From assembly GCA_903813345.2 (NCBI GenBank), contig CAIIXF020000008.1, positions 25,778,822 to 25,842,821 of the forward strand: a DNA stretch of 64,000 nt. The letters run 5' to 3'. The translations under genes were made by a program, and so were the position numbers. This DNA comes from Owenia fusiformis (lineage: Eukaryota; Annelida; Polychaeta; Sabellida; Oweniidae). Shown piece after piece: positions 12,301 through 22,101 of the stretch (positions are counted from its first letter, which is position 1; the number at the start of each line of letters is the position of its first letter). Under the pieces are notes generated by a model. The model worked only from the letters and a program-made list of their open reading frames with translations. It searched no databases and was not told where the DNA came from.

Positions 12301-15300
12301 GATAAAGGAATTGACAAATATTTGAAAATTACCTCCTGTTCAAGTTCCAATCATTTTTATAGATTATATTGATAGATTTAATGTCACTGAATATGGTGTT
12401 GCTTGTTGAGGATCACACAACATTACCGTTTATCATTTATTTGAGATTTAAGCAGGGGTCCATTTTTTAAAGAAATAATCGTTTTAAAAGATTTCTTGTG
12501 AATAGATAATAAATAAGTACAAAAAGTATGAATTATTATATATCAAGAGCATAATGTAAAATTTCAACTGAAAAATTAGATCAAAATGGAATCCATGTTC
12601 ATAGTGGGGGGTATAACTCATCAAACACTGGATAATTTTTTTAAAGCTAATTGTTACAGCCTAATGTTTTTGATTTGCTTTTTTAAGTTAGGATTATAGC
12701 ATTGACCATTTATGAATTTTTGAGCACCATACAAAGTTACAGAACTTTATTTATGAACGATTTCAGCAGGGGTCTATTTTACAAATATTAAATATTTTTC
12801 CGGATAGTTCTTAGATGAAAAGCTAGTACATTAGTTACAATTAAATTACATCATTGAGGTGTATAAATCATGAAAACAGGTTTCATCCTGATGTCTTCAA
12901 CCTAATTCGTATAACGCCATGTCACAAATGGGGGGAGGGGACATTTACCTCCACTTGGGGATCTTTATTACTTTTATGACTTCAATATTACAGTTATGTC
13001 GGTATCATTATAAACAGGCATTAAATAAGTGTAGACTATTATAAATGGGTTGACAGCAAGAAGATTTATACAATTTAAACTGGAAAATGAGATAACAATG
13101 GACTCTAAAATCAGAATGATTGGTGTAACTAATCACATTTTTAATTTATAAGCTTAGTATCATGTCCTAACAATTTAAATTAATCTTAAATAGTTATCCC
13201 ATTGAACGAAGTTCGGAGGGATATAGGGAACGGGCCTCAGTCCGTCCGTCCGTCCATTCGGGCAATAACTCAAATACCGTTGGCCCGATTTTGTACATAT
13301 TTTTACACATATACCCTATGGGGGTAGAAGTTCTGCTCGAATGCCGATTTTCAAAATGGCTGCTCATTTAAAAATAGCGGCCATTTTAGTGCCGATTTTA
13401 CAGTAATTTAGATGCAATATGTAAAACTGTAATAGCAATATCTTTTAAATGAAAAAAAAATATATAGGACATAAATAAAGCTAATGTAGATATTAAAGAA
13501 GCACATGGCAGCCATCTTGAAAAATGGTGGCCTTTACTTGTTATTTTACAATTTTTGCTGTAACTCGAAAAGTAGTGGAGTAATTTCGTTCAAATTTGGT
13601 ATATGAATACTATAAGCATGGCACACTGTCTAGTGACACTTTTGGTAGAAGGCGGCCATTTTAAACATAGCCGCCATTTTAACGTATTTTACTATAACTC
13701 GAAAAGTTGTGGAGCGATTTTAATCATTTCTGGTATGTGAATACTGTTACGCGGTAAACACGATACAAAAATATGCCATATTCCTCAATGAATATGGCAT
13801 ATTCACTTGCGGTGTATGACAGATTCACCTGCGGTATATGTAATACACACTAACCAATGAGTATGTGATACGGAAGTACGCAATTGTCAATTGCATCAAT
13901 TGAACGAACAGGTAAAACTTTATAAATTATTATAATGATTACTGAATCAACAGGACAGTTCATCCAATATATCAACGTATGCAGAAGTATCACTCACCAA
14001 TCTCACGTCATAAACTTACACAATCAATCCAGGATTCATATATTAGTACTCGACGCACTAACAATATTGGTAATCCAGCGTAGTTTTACATTTAGAGTCG
14101 ATTCTCGCAACCAATCAAACCGAGTCTTTCTGTATCACGTTTTCACCTGCGGAATATGTCATATTCACCTGCTGTATATGGCATATTCTGCAAGTGAGTA
14201 TGACAAATTCTGCAGGTGAGTATCGGGTATTCACTGAAACCAATATATCGCATATTCACTGCAGAATATCGCATACTCACCTGCGGAATATGTCATATAC
14301 CGCAGGTGAGTATGGCATATTCACCCGTATCACAAATACCGCGCAACCATGAATGTATGCCATATTCCGCGTAAAAAATACCATAAACATGGCACACTGA
14401 ATTTTTTGAATATCTTAAAGTGGTTCAGATTTTCATTTATTGAAGATTTAATTCAAGACTAATTCAAAAAGATGAATATTTTTGTGGATGGTTCTCGGAT
14501 CAATTACTATTATTACCACCTTGCGGGGCATGTTTTAGGGGTATTAGTGCTAGTTTAGGTGGCATTTATGTTACTATATCGACCTGAGCAATAATTCTTA
14601 TAACGTCATTTCTGCGAGCAATATTAAACAAAAACTGGATGATCAGTAGCTGGATATGGCAGAATACCCATTCGAGAAAAAAATATTGGGCGAGACGGTA
14701 TTAATTAATTTCAATAGAAAGTTTGGGTTCTAGCATTGCGTCATGGGACAGTCTATTTTCTACTAAATAAAATAATCAAGGTAAACGCTTTTCTATTACT
14801 AAAGTTATTTGCTTGTAGAGATGCTTGTAGAGCCCGTATCGCAAAAATCATATATCCTTTTACCCCACACCATATCATATGCTTTATTGATGTTAAAATC
14901 CATTTTTATAAATAGTGGGAATAAATTCCTAACTCATCTTAGATTATGATTTAAATGCAATATTATATGCGATCAAATGCTTTTTCCAAGGTTTTAAAAT
15001 GTAAACAGTGCTCAGTTTCAGTGCTCAACGGGTGAAAATGTATGTAGGAATATAGACAGAAACAATTTGCAGATCAACGAAAACAAGATTGCGTTCAAAG
15101 AAAGTGAACTAAATAGAACCATTATTTTTAATCATGTTGAAAGCAAAATATAGTCAGACAGAAGATATTATTTTCAATTAAACAGATAAAATCAATATAT
15201 CATGCTAATGACCTTTCCAAAAGCAGATTCATAAGTGGAAAATTCGTTGTTAACTTCAAAAGTATCAATATCTAATATTTTTCATTGGACCTCTGTTAAA

Positions 15301-18300
15301 CCCCTCAATGATAAGTAAACGGTAATGTTGACAGGTCCTCAACGGGTGAAAAGGTATGTAGGAATATATGTTTTATTATTTGAACATATCATTTAACAAT
15401 TGGCAGATCAACGAAAAACAAGATGATGTTAAAAGAAAGTGAACTAAATGAAACCATTATTTTTTATCATTTTGAATGCAAAATATAGTCAAACAGACTA
15501 TCTAAGTTTCAATTAAACAGATAAAATCAATATGGCATACTAATATTAATAACCTTTCCAAAAAGACTTCAAAAATATCAAAATCTAATATCTTTTATTA
15601 TTTTTCTGTGAATCCCTGTTAACCCCACAATTATTAATAAATAAGTTTATTGGTAACATCTATTGTGCATCGAGATAAAATCAACATGTCATACTAGTAA
15701 ACTTTCCAAAAGCCGATTAATGACTAGATAATCTGTTGTAAACTTCAAAACTATCAAAATCTAATATTTTTGTTGACCCCTCCCTGTTAAACCCCTCAAT
15801 GATAAATAAACGGTAAAGTCCTCAACAGGTGAAAATGTATCATTTACACATATCATATCAATTGGCGGATCAACAAAAACAAGATGATGTTAAAAGAAAG
15901 TGAACAAAAGGGAACAATTATTTCTCATCATTTTGAATGCAAAATATAATCAGACAGTCGATCTTATTTTCAATTTAACAGATAAAATCAAGATAAAATC
16001 AATAGGTTATGCTTATAACCTTGTCAAAAACTGATTCATGAGTAGATAATCCTTTGTAAACTTCAAAAGTACCAAAATCTAATATTTTATTTTTTGTGGA
16101 CCCCTGTCAAACCCCTCAATAATAAGTAAATGGTAATGTTGACAAGTGCTCAACATGTGAAAACGTATGTAGGAATATATGTTTTATCATTTAAACATAT
16201 CAAAACAATAGGCGGATCAACAAAAAACAAGATGATGTTAAAAGAAAGTGAACTAAATGGAACAATTAATTTTAATCATTTTAAATGCAAAATATAGCCA
16301 GACAGGTGATCTTATTTTCAATTAAACAGATAAAATCAATATGTCATGCTAATAACCTTCCCAAAAACCAATTCATAAGTAGATAATCTGTTGTAAACTT
16401 CAAAAATATCAAAGTCTAATATTTTTTATTTTTTGTGGACCCTTGTTAAACCCCTCAATAATAAGTAAATGGTAATGTTGACAAGTGCTCAACAAGTGAA
16501 AATGTATGCAGGAATATGTGTTTTATCATTTAAACTCATCAAAACGATTGGAGGATGAACAGGAGGAAACAGCTTAATTAAGGCTTATCTGAGAAATTCC
16601 ATTATCACTATCAATACATAACAGTTTAAAACATTGTGGTAAGGAGTTCTATCCTGAGGGAGGTATGTACTCTGAAGTGCCACATATAACTGTTGAATCT
16701 CATATTTGAAGGTCTTACAATATCACAACAAGATAAGATTTGAGAATATCAAGTTGTGTAGCCCAATGCCTTTCACATCACATTTATTATTTAAGTTTAC
16801 AAGTACAGTACATGTATATGAGATTGCTTTCCATTTTCTCACTGTTTGCATAAATAACTTGAGGTGTTTTCAATGTTCCAATCTTTCCTGCCCCCTCTCT
16901 GGCTGATATGGGATATATAGAATATAATAACAGCCTTCTCCTCAGATATGATATATACTTCAGGGTGTTATCTTCCTTTAACCCACAAACATATGAGAAT
17001 GAGATACAAGTATGTAACATCCAAATCATTAGCTTTACTCTCACATAGTAGATAACCTAAACTAAAGAGGCTTGTTTGGTGGAAATTATTCATGTAGGAC
17101 TCAACAATAAAAGTAGGATCTCCAAACTAGAACAACAAACTACACGGAGTAGCAAATCCCACCGAACAAAACATGTTTTGATAAATAGCGGCCATATAAA
17201 ATTTGAGCTAAATCCATCCACTGGTATTTGAATTATCAAAGATTATGTCTTTATGAAACATGGTTACCATTTTGAAATTCAGCTGTCATCTTATGTCCCA
17301 AGGCATCAGCATATACAATTTAATCCAAATCCGTCAACTGGTACTTGAGTTATCAAGAAATGTCTTCTTGAGCAGAACTTCTTTGTCTCTAGGCATCAGC
17401 ATATAGAATTTGAACCAAATCCATCAACTGGTATTTGAGTTATCAAAGGTTACGTTCTTTTATGAAAAATGGCGGATGGACGGCTTTTCTATATCAACCT
17501 CGAACTTAGTTCGGTGGGATAAATATATCATGTCCAGTCAAGAGCATTTGGGAGTAACATGTAAACAATGTTTGTCCAAATATGTCATGCAGAAGCAATT
17601 GTCAGATTGGAAACACAAGACAACATGAAACATTTAGACAGACTTGTTTACTATGGAACTACTTTCATAAACCAGGAACTGATATAGATAACAAATGAAC
17701 TAGATTTGATGACTGATATTGTGACAATGAGACATCATAATTTTACTGTGGGAATTCCATTAAATTTCTACCACATGGACCATCTTATGGGGAAACAACT
17801 GATGTAAGATATTCTGTACATGTATGAGTATTTATAAAACATGTACCTGTTTCAGCTCCTGTAGAATCTGTTCATCTCTGCCATCATCAAGGAATGATTC
17901 TCTGACATTGTTTATCACATCATCAACTACCCTCCTGTATAGCCCGGGCTGGAAAATAGTAGATATTGTAAATAAACACATGTAGAGCGGAACTATACAT
18001 GTACTTGTGTAAGAGAAAATTAAGATGACATAATGTACAACCCTTTCTCATAAATGTAACCAAACCAGTCTGGCCCAGTTATCTACTCCCTCAATCTTAA
18101 ATGTTGGAGATCTACAACATCAGGGAGTAACTTTACTGGGCCAGAGAGGTATGGCTATCAAAAATGCAGAGTACTAATAATAAGTTACATAAGGGTTTTC
18201 ATACTAGTGTATTATTATGCCCTATACATGATATGAATGTCCAATATTGAACAAAATTGGTTCCGGAATATTTTTTGTAAAATTGACCGCACAACCCCAC

Positions 18301-20677
18301 ATGCGCATGTGTGCTGTCTGTGCCAGATATTTTTTCTAGTCTTTTTTCGTTCCATGGGAATTTGTGTTTTACCAGGTTGCATGAAATGAAAAGTTCTGAA
18401 AAGCAAATGGCGGAAGGACGAATATTTAACAGGTAAACTCACATCAATATTTAAAAGATTTTTTGCCTATATTAGCAAAACTTTTCCTTTATTTGTCAAT
18501 ACTATCCAAGAGATTATCCAAGAGTATTATGCGTCTATTGGGGAACAAGTTCTGGAAGGAACACTCTACTTATTTTGAAAAACAAATGCTATTTTTTAAA
18601 ATGTTTAGACTATAGAGGTAATGCGTCCAAATCAAAACAGGGGGGTAATTCGGAATGAGTTGCAAACAATGGCAAGCAAATCATTGAGTTGAATAATAGT
18701 ACCTCTATTAGGCTCTATATAATATTTATAGTCTGAAAGATACCATATAATGATACTTACCAACAATCTAACAAAAAAATTCGAAAAAATGTTTGGCCGT
18801 GTAGGGTCCCCCCCCCATCGTAAATGGTTACATGGTATTTCACCTTGACTTTTCGTAAAATATGGTAGTATAAGAGATGTGAGAATTATTGTAGTCATGT
18901 TTTAAAAGGGGTGAAAAAACTGTATATGGTATAAAAGGGGTGAAAAATATTGCATATGGATTTCCAAGACCCCCTATAAACCCCCCTTTCATGATTGCTT
19001 TCGTATTTTCTCAATTTGTTTAATCAGATTTAGTTTGGAATTACGGCTGTCCCGGGAATTATATTTTATCAGGAATATTGCGTGTTTTATCATTGCCCGA
19101 TAATCGTACAAGTAGAGTCAATACGTCCAAATCCAAACAGGGGGGTAAACACGAACGGGTTCCAAATAATGGCAAGCAGATCATTGAATTGAATAATAGT
19201 ACCTCTACTACCTCAACATAATATTTATAGCCTGAAAGATACAATATAATGATTTATACCAACAATCTTACAATAAAATAATCAATTATGATGATTTAGG
19301 TGTTCGGAATTACCCCCATGCTAGTGTTTGGAATTACCCCAACAAACTCTGTGCGTTTAAATAAATAGATGTCAGTAATAAATGATTTAAATTTGGGTTT
19401 CTTGATATGCAGGGGTGACAGGATCCAGTATCATAAGTTAAGGGTATCATATAATGATATACCATCAATCTAATAATTAAAACAATTAAGTTTAAGTTAA
19501 GTGTTTGGAATTACCCCACTGCAAGTGTTCGGATTTACCCCCCAAAAAAACTCCTGTTCGGAATTACCCCCCTAAAATACCTTGTAGTAAAAATGGAATA
19601 ACCCAGATATTTTTTACAATTTTTCGTATTTTTTTCTGCAAATGCATTCTACAGTGGATAATACACATAATATATATAGAATCATAGTATAGATGTGCAG
19701 TACAGCCAAGCTAACTACATTTTTTGATGGGGGTGTTTGGATATAGACGTACTGACTCTACATGTTCATTTTAGTTTTGGAATTATTTCCTGAATTAAAG
19801 TTGAATTCAGTTTTGTAACGTGTTAGAGAAATAGTAACTAGAAGAGTGCAATTTTTGAGATCTTGCGGCCGCAAAGTTCACATCTTTGAAGTTTGATTGA
19901 CAGGTTAGCGGTAATTTATACAGCCTTTGAAGTGTCAATGTTTCGACAAATTCCCAGGCAATATCCTAACCGTAATAAGGCCTATACATGTCCCCGGGCC
20001 TATGATATAGACCAATCATTAACATGCGCTTAAAACATGCGCACACTTCGTGGGGGAAGGATCATTTTCTATTAGCGCGTTAGCGCGTGGCGCATTAGCG
20101 TGTAGCGCGTGTTTTCATTATAACCTCAGAATTACCTCCATGCTAGTGTTTGAAATTACCCCCACAAACCCTATGCCTCTAAAGTATTGTTTTTCTAACC
20201 ATATCAGGCTATCTGGAGTTGAAGAGGAAATATATTGACGAAAATCTGAACGGAGTTGATCATTTTCAAGATAGCTTTTCAGTAATGCACATGCGTCTCC
20301 ATGCCATGAGGTTTCCGCTTCCAGTTATACGGATGCCCATTGGCGAGACTTCCTGGTTAGAAAACGTGGAAAATAACAAGTTCCAAATACGTTTTTTGTC
20401 AATTATACTGTCACCCGACTCTGGATCGCGTGATATGGTTAGGAAAACGATACTTTTGATTGTTATGCATCGATTTCCTATATTTTTGTATAAGACCTTT
20501 AACATGGACTGGGTATATCAACATATGCAAAGCTATCTCTCAGGAGATAGCTTTGTGCATAGTAAGTATAGATGAAATAAAAGCAACTGATATTTTTAAA
20601 TGTCCGGTTAAAATTAATCAAAACCTCTCTAATGTTAGCTTAAATTGTAAACTTACCACTGGGTTCGGCCCAGCCAT
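3328..20677 (-). CDS. GTF2A1: Transcription initiation factor IIA subunit 1 (TFIIA alpha/beta precursor)
   Basis: Nine coding exons (minus strand): 20677-20657, 17948-17847, 12273-12075, 11541-11471, 7680-7581, 7142-6976, 6384-6238, 5827-5735, 3435-3328. Phases agree at every junction and give 335 aa, against about 376 in human. The ATG exon encodes only MAGPNPV before GTAAGT. Residues 8-60 (GLYRRVVDDVINNVRESFLDDG, then LWESKLNQSKAVEG) are the conserved alpha-chain helical region. Residues 70-220 are Q-rich linker. Residues 234-237 are QLDG, the Taspase-1 cleavage consensus, followed by an acidic run. The end (ENVVVCQYDK, NKWKFHLKDGIMNL, ending GDAEW) is the beta-chain domain. The product binds TBP-DNA with TFIIA gamma in RNA polymerase II pre-initiation complexes. 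Three oddities are seen: a GC-AG intron after 6238, a tandem acceptor at 6384/6381, and two minisatellites that overlap splice sites. Confidence 0.96.
3856..5167. mobile_element. Non-autonomous DNA transposon with CAGTGGCGTAGGAA termini
   Basis: The left end CAGTGGCGTAGGAA is matched by TTCCTACGCCCCTG at the right end, and CACAA flanks both sides (3851-3855 and 5168-5172). It is about 1.3 kb long and lies in the last intron of GTF2A1. The TIR style resembles hAT-like elements common in invertebrates. The best open frame inside (4589-4837) shows no transposase motif, so the copy is non-autonomous. Confidence 0.75.
5370..5770. repeat. Splice-donor-spanning minisatellite, ~55-bp unit x ~8
   Basis: On the minus strand each unit reads GAGAATGTTGTAGTTTGCCA, then ATACGACAAG and GTAAACATG. 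That is the last ten codons of GTF2A1 exon 8 plus its splice donor plus about 20 bp of intron. The gene-proximal copy (donor at 5735/5734) is the one in frame with the complete exon. About six further donor copies lie downstream in the intron, two of them altered (5528 and 5579 region). Use of any later donor would read through GTAAACATG into an in-frame TAG. Confidence 0.92.
6238..6384 (-). CDS. GTF2A1: GTF2A1 exon 7: Taspase-1 site and acidic tract
   Basis: Encodes residues 221-269. QLDG is at 6345-6334, followed by DTSSDEDYGDDDDDDDD and EEEDKDGQEE. The acceptor is TTAGCAG, so splicing may begin at 6384 or 6381 and include or skip one Gln. The donor reads GAG followed by GCAAGT, a GC-type donor with an otherwise ideal consensus. 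Using it gives the junction QEE-EPLNS expected for this family. Confidence 0.9.
6498..6684. mobile_element. Short mariner-like MITE in GTF2A1 intron
   Basis: TAGGGTGGACCAAA at the left is matched by an inverted TACACCCTGTA-type end at the right, with TA dinucleotides at both edges. This is the AGGGTG terminus style of mariner/Tc elements. It is 187 bp and non-coding. The TIR match is imperfect. Confidence 0.5.
7690..9470. repeat. Splice-acceptor-spanning minisatellite, ~100-bp unit x ~18
   Basis: Unit starts are near 7731, 7831, 7931, 8031, 8131, 8229, 8329, 8429, 8529, 8629, 8729, 8829, 8928, 9028, 9128, 9228, 9317 (shortened) and 9412, upstream of the true exon at 7680-7581. On the minus strand every unit contains the intron end ATATTTTACATTGTAG, then the first ~50 bp of GTF2A1 exon 5 (SGAAAQAALALPQGMYS), then TAA in the same frame. 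The array thus supplies about 18 decoy acceptors upstream of the productive one. Open frames on the opposite strand are by-products. Confidence 0.95.
9767..10267. mobile_element. ATCCCA-family inverted-repeat element, copy 2
   Basis: Runs from ATCCCACCGAAC to GTTTGGTGGGAT. The interior shares the block 'aaatctgacaactggtatttgagttatc' (9998-10029 region) with copy 17156-17520. It is non-coding and lies in a GTF2A1 intron. Confidence 0.72.
11818..11995. mobile_element. 178-bp MITE with CAGGCCCRTAGCCAGG ends
   Basis: CAGGCCCATAGCCAGG at the left and CCTGGCTACGGGCCTG at the right form a nearly perfect 16-bp TIR. Related single ends appear near 23235, 25505 and 39363 (GTAGCCAGG-type, with GGGGGTTCG interior). 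It is non-coding and intronic. Confidence 0.75.
12395..13190 (-). repeat. Diverged copies of the 15-16.5 kb satellite, inverted
   Basis: The text near 12405 (GTTGAGGATC, CATTACCGTTTATC, GCAGGGGTCCATTTTT) matches the reverse complement of the satellite unit at 15300-15340. A second diverged copy starts near 12765. Similarity is clear in the boundary words but diffuse elsewhere. Confidence 0.55.
13196..14405. mobile_element. ATCCCA-family element, large copy, interrupted
   Basis: Starts ATCCCATTGAACGAAGTTCG, the reverse complement of the right end of the copy at 55253-56416, and contains the same CCGTCC microsatellite. It carries the same 'TATGAATACTATAAGCATGG' and GGCGGCCATTTT blocks. It is interrupted by the palindromic element 13747-14374, after which 'cataaacatggcacactg' resumes. 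The far end is lost. Confidence 0.7.
13747..14374. mobile_element. Palindrome-rich element nested in ATCCCA-family copy
   Basis: Bounded by TTACGCGG and CCGCGTAA. Inside, near-palindromic words such as CACCTGCGGAATATGTCATA and TATACCGCAGGTGAGTATGG recur in both orientations at both ends. The host element's text resumes with AATACC on the right against AATACT on the left, which is consistent with a short target duplication. It has an open frame (13935-14219) without a recognisable domain. Confidence 0.6.
15010..16560. repeat. Satellite, ~320-340-bp unit, about five copies
   Basis: Unit boundaries are marked by (G/A)TCCTCAACGGGTGAAAA-like text at about 15015, 15334, 15818, 16143 and 16487. Each unit holds the same 'AAGATGATGTTAAAAGAAAG' and 'ATTTCAATTAAACAGATAAA' blocks and ends with a CCCCTCAATAATAAGTAAA-like block. 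It lies in the intron between GTF2A1 exons 2 and 3. Confidence 0.85.
17156..17520. mobile_element. ATCCCA-family inverted-repeat element, copy 4
   Basis: ATCCCACCGAAC at the left and GTTCGGTGGGAT at the right form a perfect 12-bp TIR. The interior repeats 'AAATCC(A/G)TCAACTGGTA' three times at a spacing of roughly 90-110 bp. It is non-coding. Confidence 0.85.
19112..19761. mobile_element. MITE with GTAGAGTCARTACGTC termini
   Basis: The left end GTAGAGTCAATACGTCCAAA and the right end, whose reverse complement starts GTAGAGTCAGTACGTCTATA, give a ~33-bp TIR that runs into a G/C homopolymer. The interior has several TTCGGAATTACCCCC motifs. A related partial copy starts near 18608 (GCGTCCAAATCAAAACAGGG) and shares about 130 bp. 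More GGAATTACCCC motifs occur at 20123-20165. Confidence 0.72.
20527..20556. other. Hairpin in first intron of GTF2A1
   Basis: CAAAGCTATCTC, TCAG, GAGATAGCTTTG: a perfect 12-bp stem with a 4-base loop. No known RNA family is recognised. It may be coincidental or the relic of a small inverted-repeat element. Confidence 0.45.
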
Positions 20678-20880
20678 TATCTCCACCGGGAAACACCAAT
20701 AGAACGCGAAAAATTAAAAACTTTTTGATTTTTTGTTAAAATTTTAATTGATGCATAGAAATACCGAACGATTGACACGCCACAAATATGATGCACCGGA
20801 AGTAGTGACCGCTAACCGGGAAGATTTTTGAGTCTTGTCGGCTGCGGTTCCATGTAAGCAGTCACGAGCTAAAATGTCAC
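20678..20880 (-). promoter_or_regulatory. Probable GTF2A1 promoter and 5' UTR
   Basis: Upstream of the ATG there is an ETS/GABP-type CCGGAAGT (20796-20803), a CCAAT motif near 20691-20695 (minus-strand ATTGG), and no clear TATA box. The region is richer in CpG than its surroundings. This fits a housekeeping promoter. The transcription start is not visible from sequence. Confidence 0.5.
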
Positions 20881-20914
20881 GGCACTTAGCCATTTCTAAC
20901 CATGCAACATGTAT

Positions 20915-21975
20915 ACTGTACATTGCTACACATTGCTACACTGTGTCAAGCACCTATACATAGGCTGGAAAGCGGGGTAAACGGGGTACATATCCTTACC
21001 TGTATACTCTACATTGCTACACTGTGAGGCAGCTTCTACACATACCATGGAGGTGGGGTAAGCGGGGTAAGCGGGATGCATACCTTTACATGTATACTCT
21101 ACATTGCTACACATTGCTACACTGTGTCAAGCACCTATACATAGGCTGGAAAGCGGGGTAAGCGGGGTACATACCTTTACATGTATTCTCTACATTGCTA
21201 CACTGTGAGGCAGCTTCTACACATACCATGGAGGTGGGGTAAGCGGGGTAAGCGGGGTGCATACCTTTACATGTATACTCTACATTGCTACACTGTGTCA
21301 AGCACCTATACATAGGCTGGAAAGCGGGGTAAGCGGGGTACATACCTTTACATGTATTCTCTACACTGTGAGGCAGCTTCTACACATACCATGGGAGTGG
21401 GGTAAGCGGGGTAAGCGGGGTGCATACCTTTACATGTATACTCTACATTGCTACACTGTGTCAAGCACCTATACATAGGCTGGAAAGCGGGGTAAACGGG
21501 GTACATACCTTTACATGTATTCTCTACATTGCTACACTGTGAGGCAGCTTCTACACATGCCATGGAGGTGGGGTAAGCGGGGTGCATACCTTTACATGTC
21601 TTCTCTACATTGCTACACTGTGAGACAGCTCCTACACATACCATGGGGTAAGCGGGGTAAGCGGGGTAAGCGGGGTACATACCTTTACATGTATTCTCTA
21701 CATTGCTACACTGTGAGACAGCTCCTACACATACCATGGGGTAAGCGGGGTAAGCGTGGTACATACCTTTACATGTATTCTCTACATTGCTACACTGTGA
21801 GACAGCTCCTACACATACCATGGGGTAAGCGGGGTAAGCGGGGTACATACCTTTACATGTTACATAGAATATATTAGTTACTACATTGTTTCAAGCTCCT
21901 ACATGTATACATAAACACTGTACATTGCTACACTGTGTCAGGCACCTATACGTAACCTGGGAAGCGGGATTAACG
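20915..21975. repeat. Minisatellite with alternating ~80-bp subunits
   Basis: Two unit types alternate. One carries GTGTCAAGCACCTATACATA plus GGCTGGAAAGCGGGGTAA; the other carries GTGAGGCAGCTTCTACACAT plus ACCATGGAGGTGGGGTAA. Both share CATACCTTTACATGTAT and CTCTACATTGCTACACTGTG. The last third switches to a GAGACAGCTCC variant. It starts about 240 bp upstream of the GTF2A1 ATG. Long open frames on both strands here are repeat artefacts. Confidence 0.92.
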
Positions 21976-22064
21976 GGGTACATATCCTTATGAACATTTA
22001 TTTAATTGGTTTTTAATAAATAATCCTGTCTGGTTGTGATATAGTCATTTCACAGATACATCTA

Positions 22065-22101
22065 CACATGGGCTCTATCAGAGGTGGTAGAGCCCATGAT
22101 C
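22065..22101. other. ATGGGCTCT hairpin
   Basis: ATGGGCTCTA, then a short loop, then TAGAGCCCAT. A similar hairpin, ACCATGGGCT with AGCCCATGGT, lies at 37212-37242. These may be tips of one dispersed inverted-repeat family. Confidence 0.4.

Noticed and set aside
20219-20575. 118-codon plus-strand frame in GTF2A1 intron 1
   Set aside because: No recognisable domain; it contains a perfect hairpin near the end and has an equally open antisense frame. No support for a gene.
20926-21877. Several 60-166 codon frames on both strands
   Set aside because: By-products of the alternating minisatellite, with cysteine and tyrosine periodicity matching the DNA unit; no start context, homology or splice logic.
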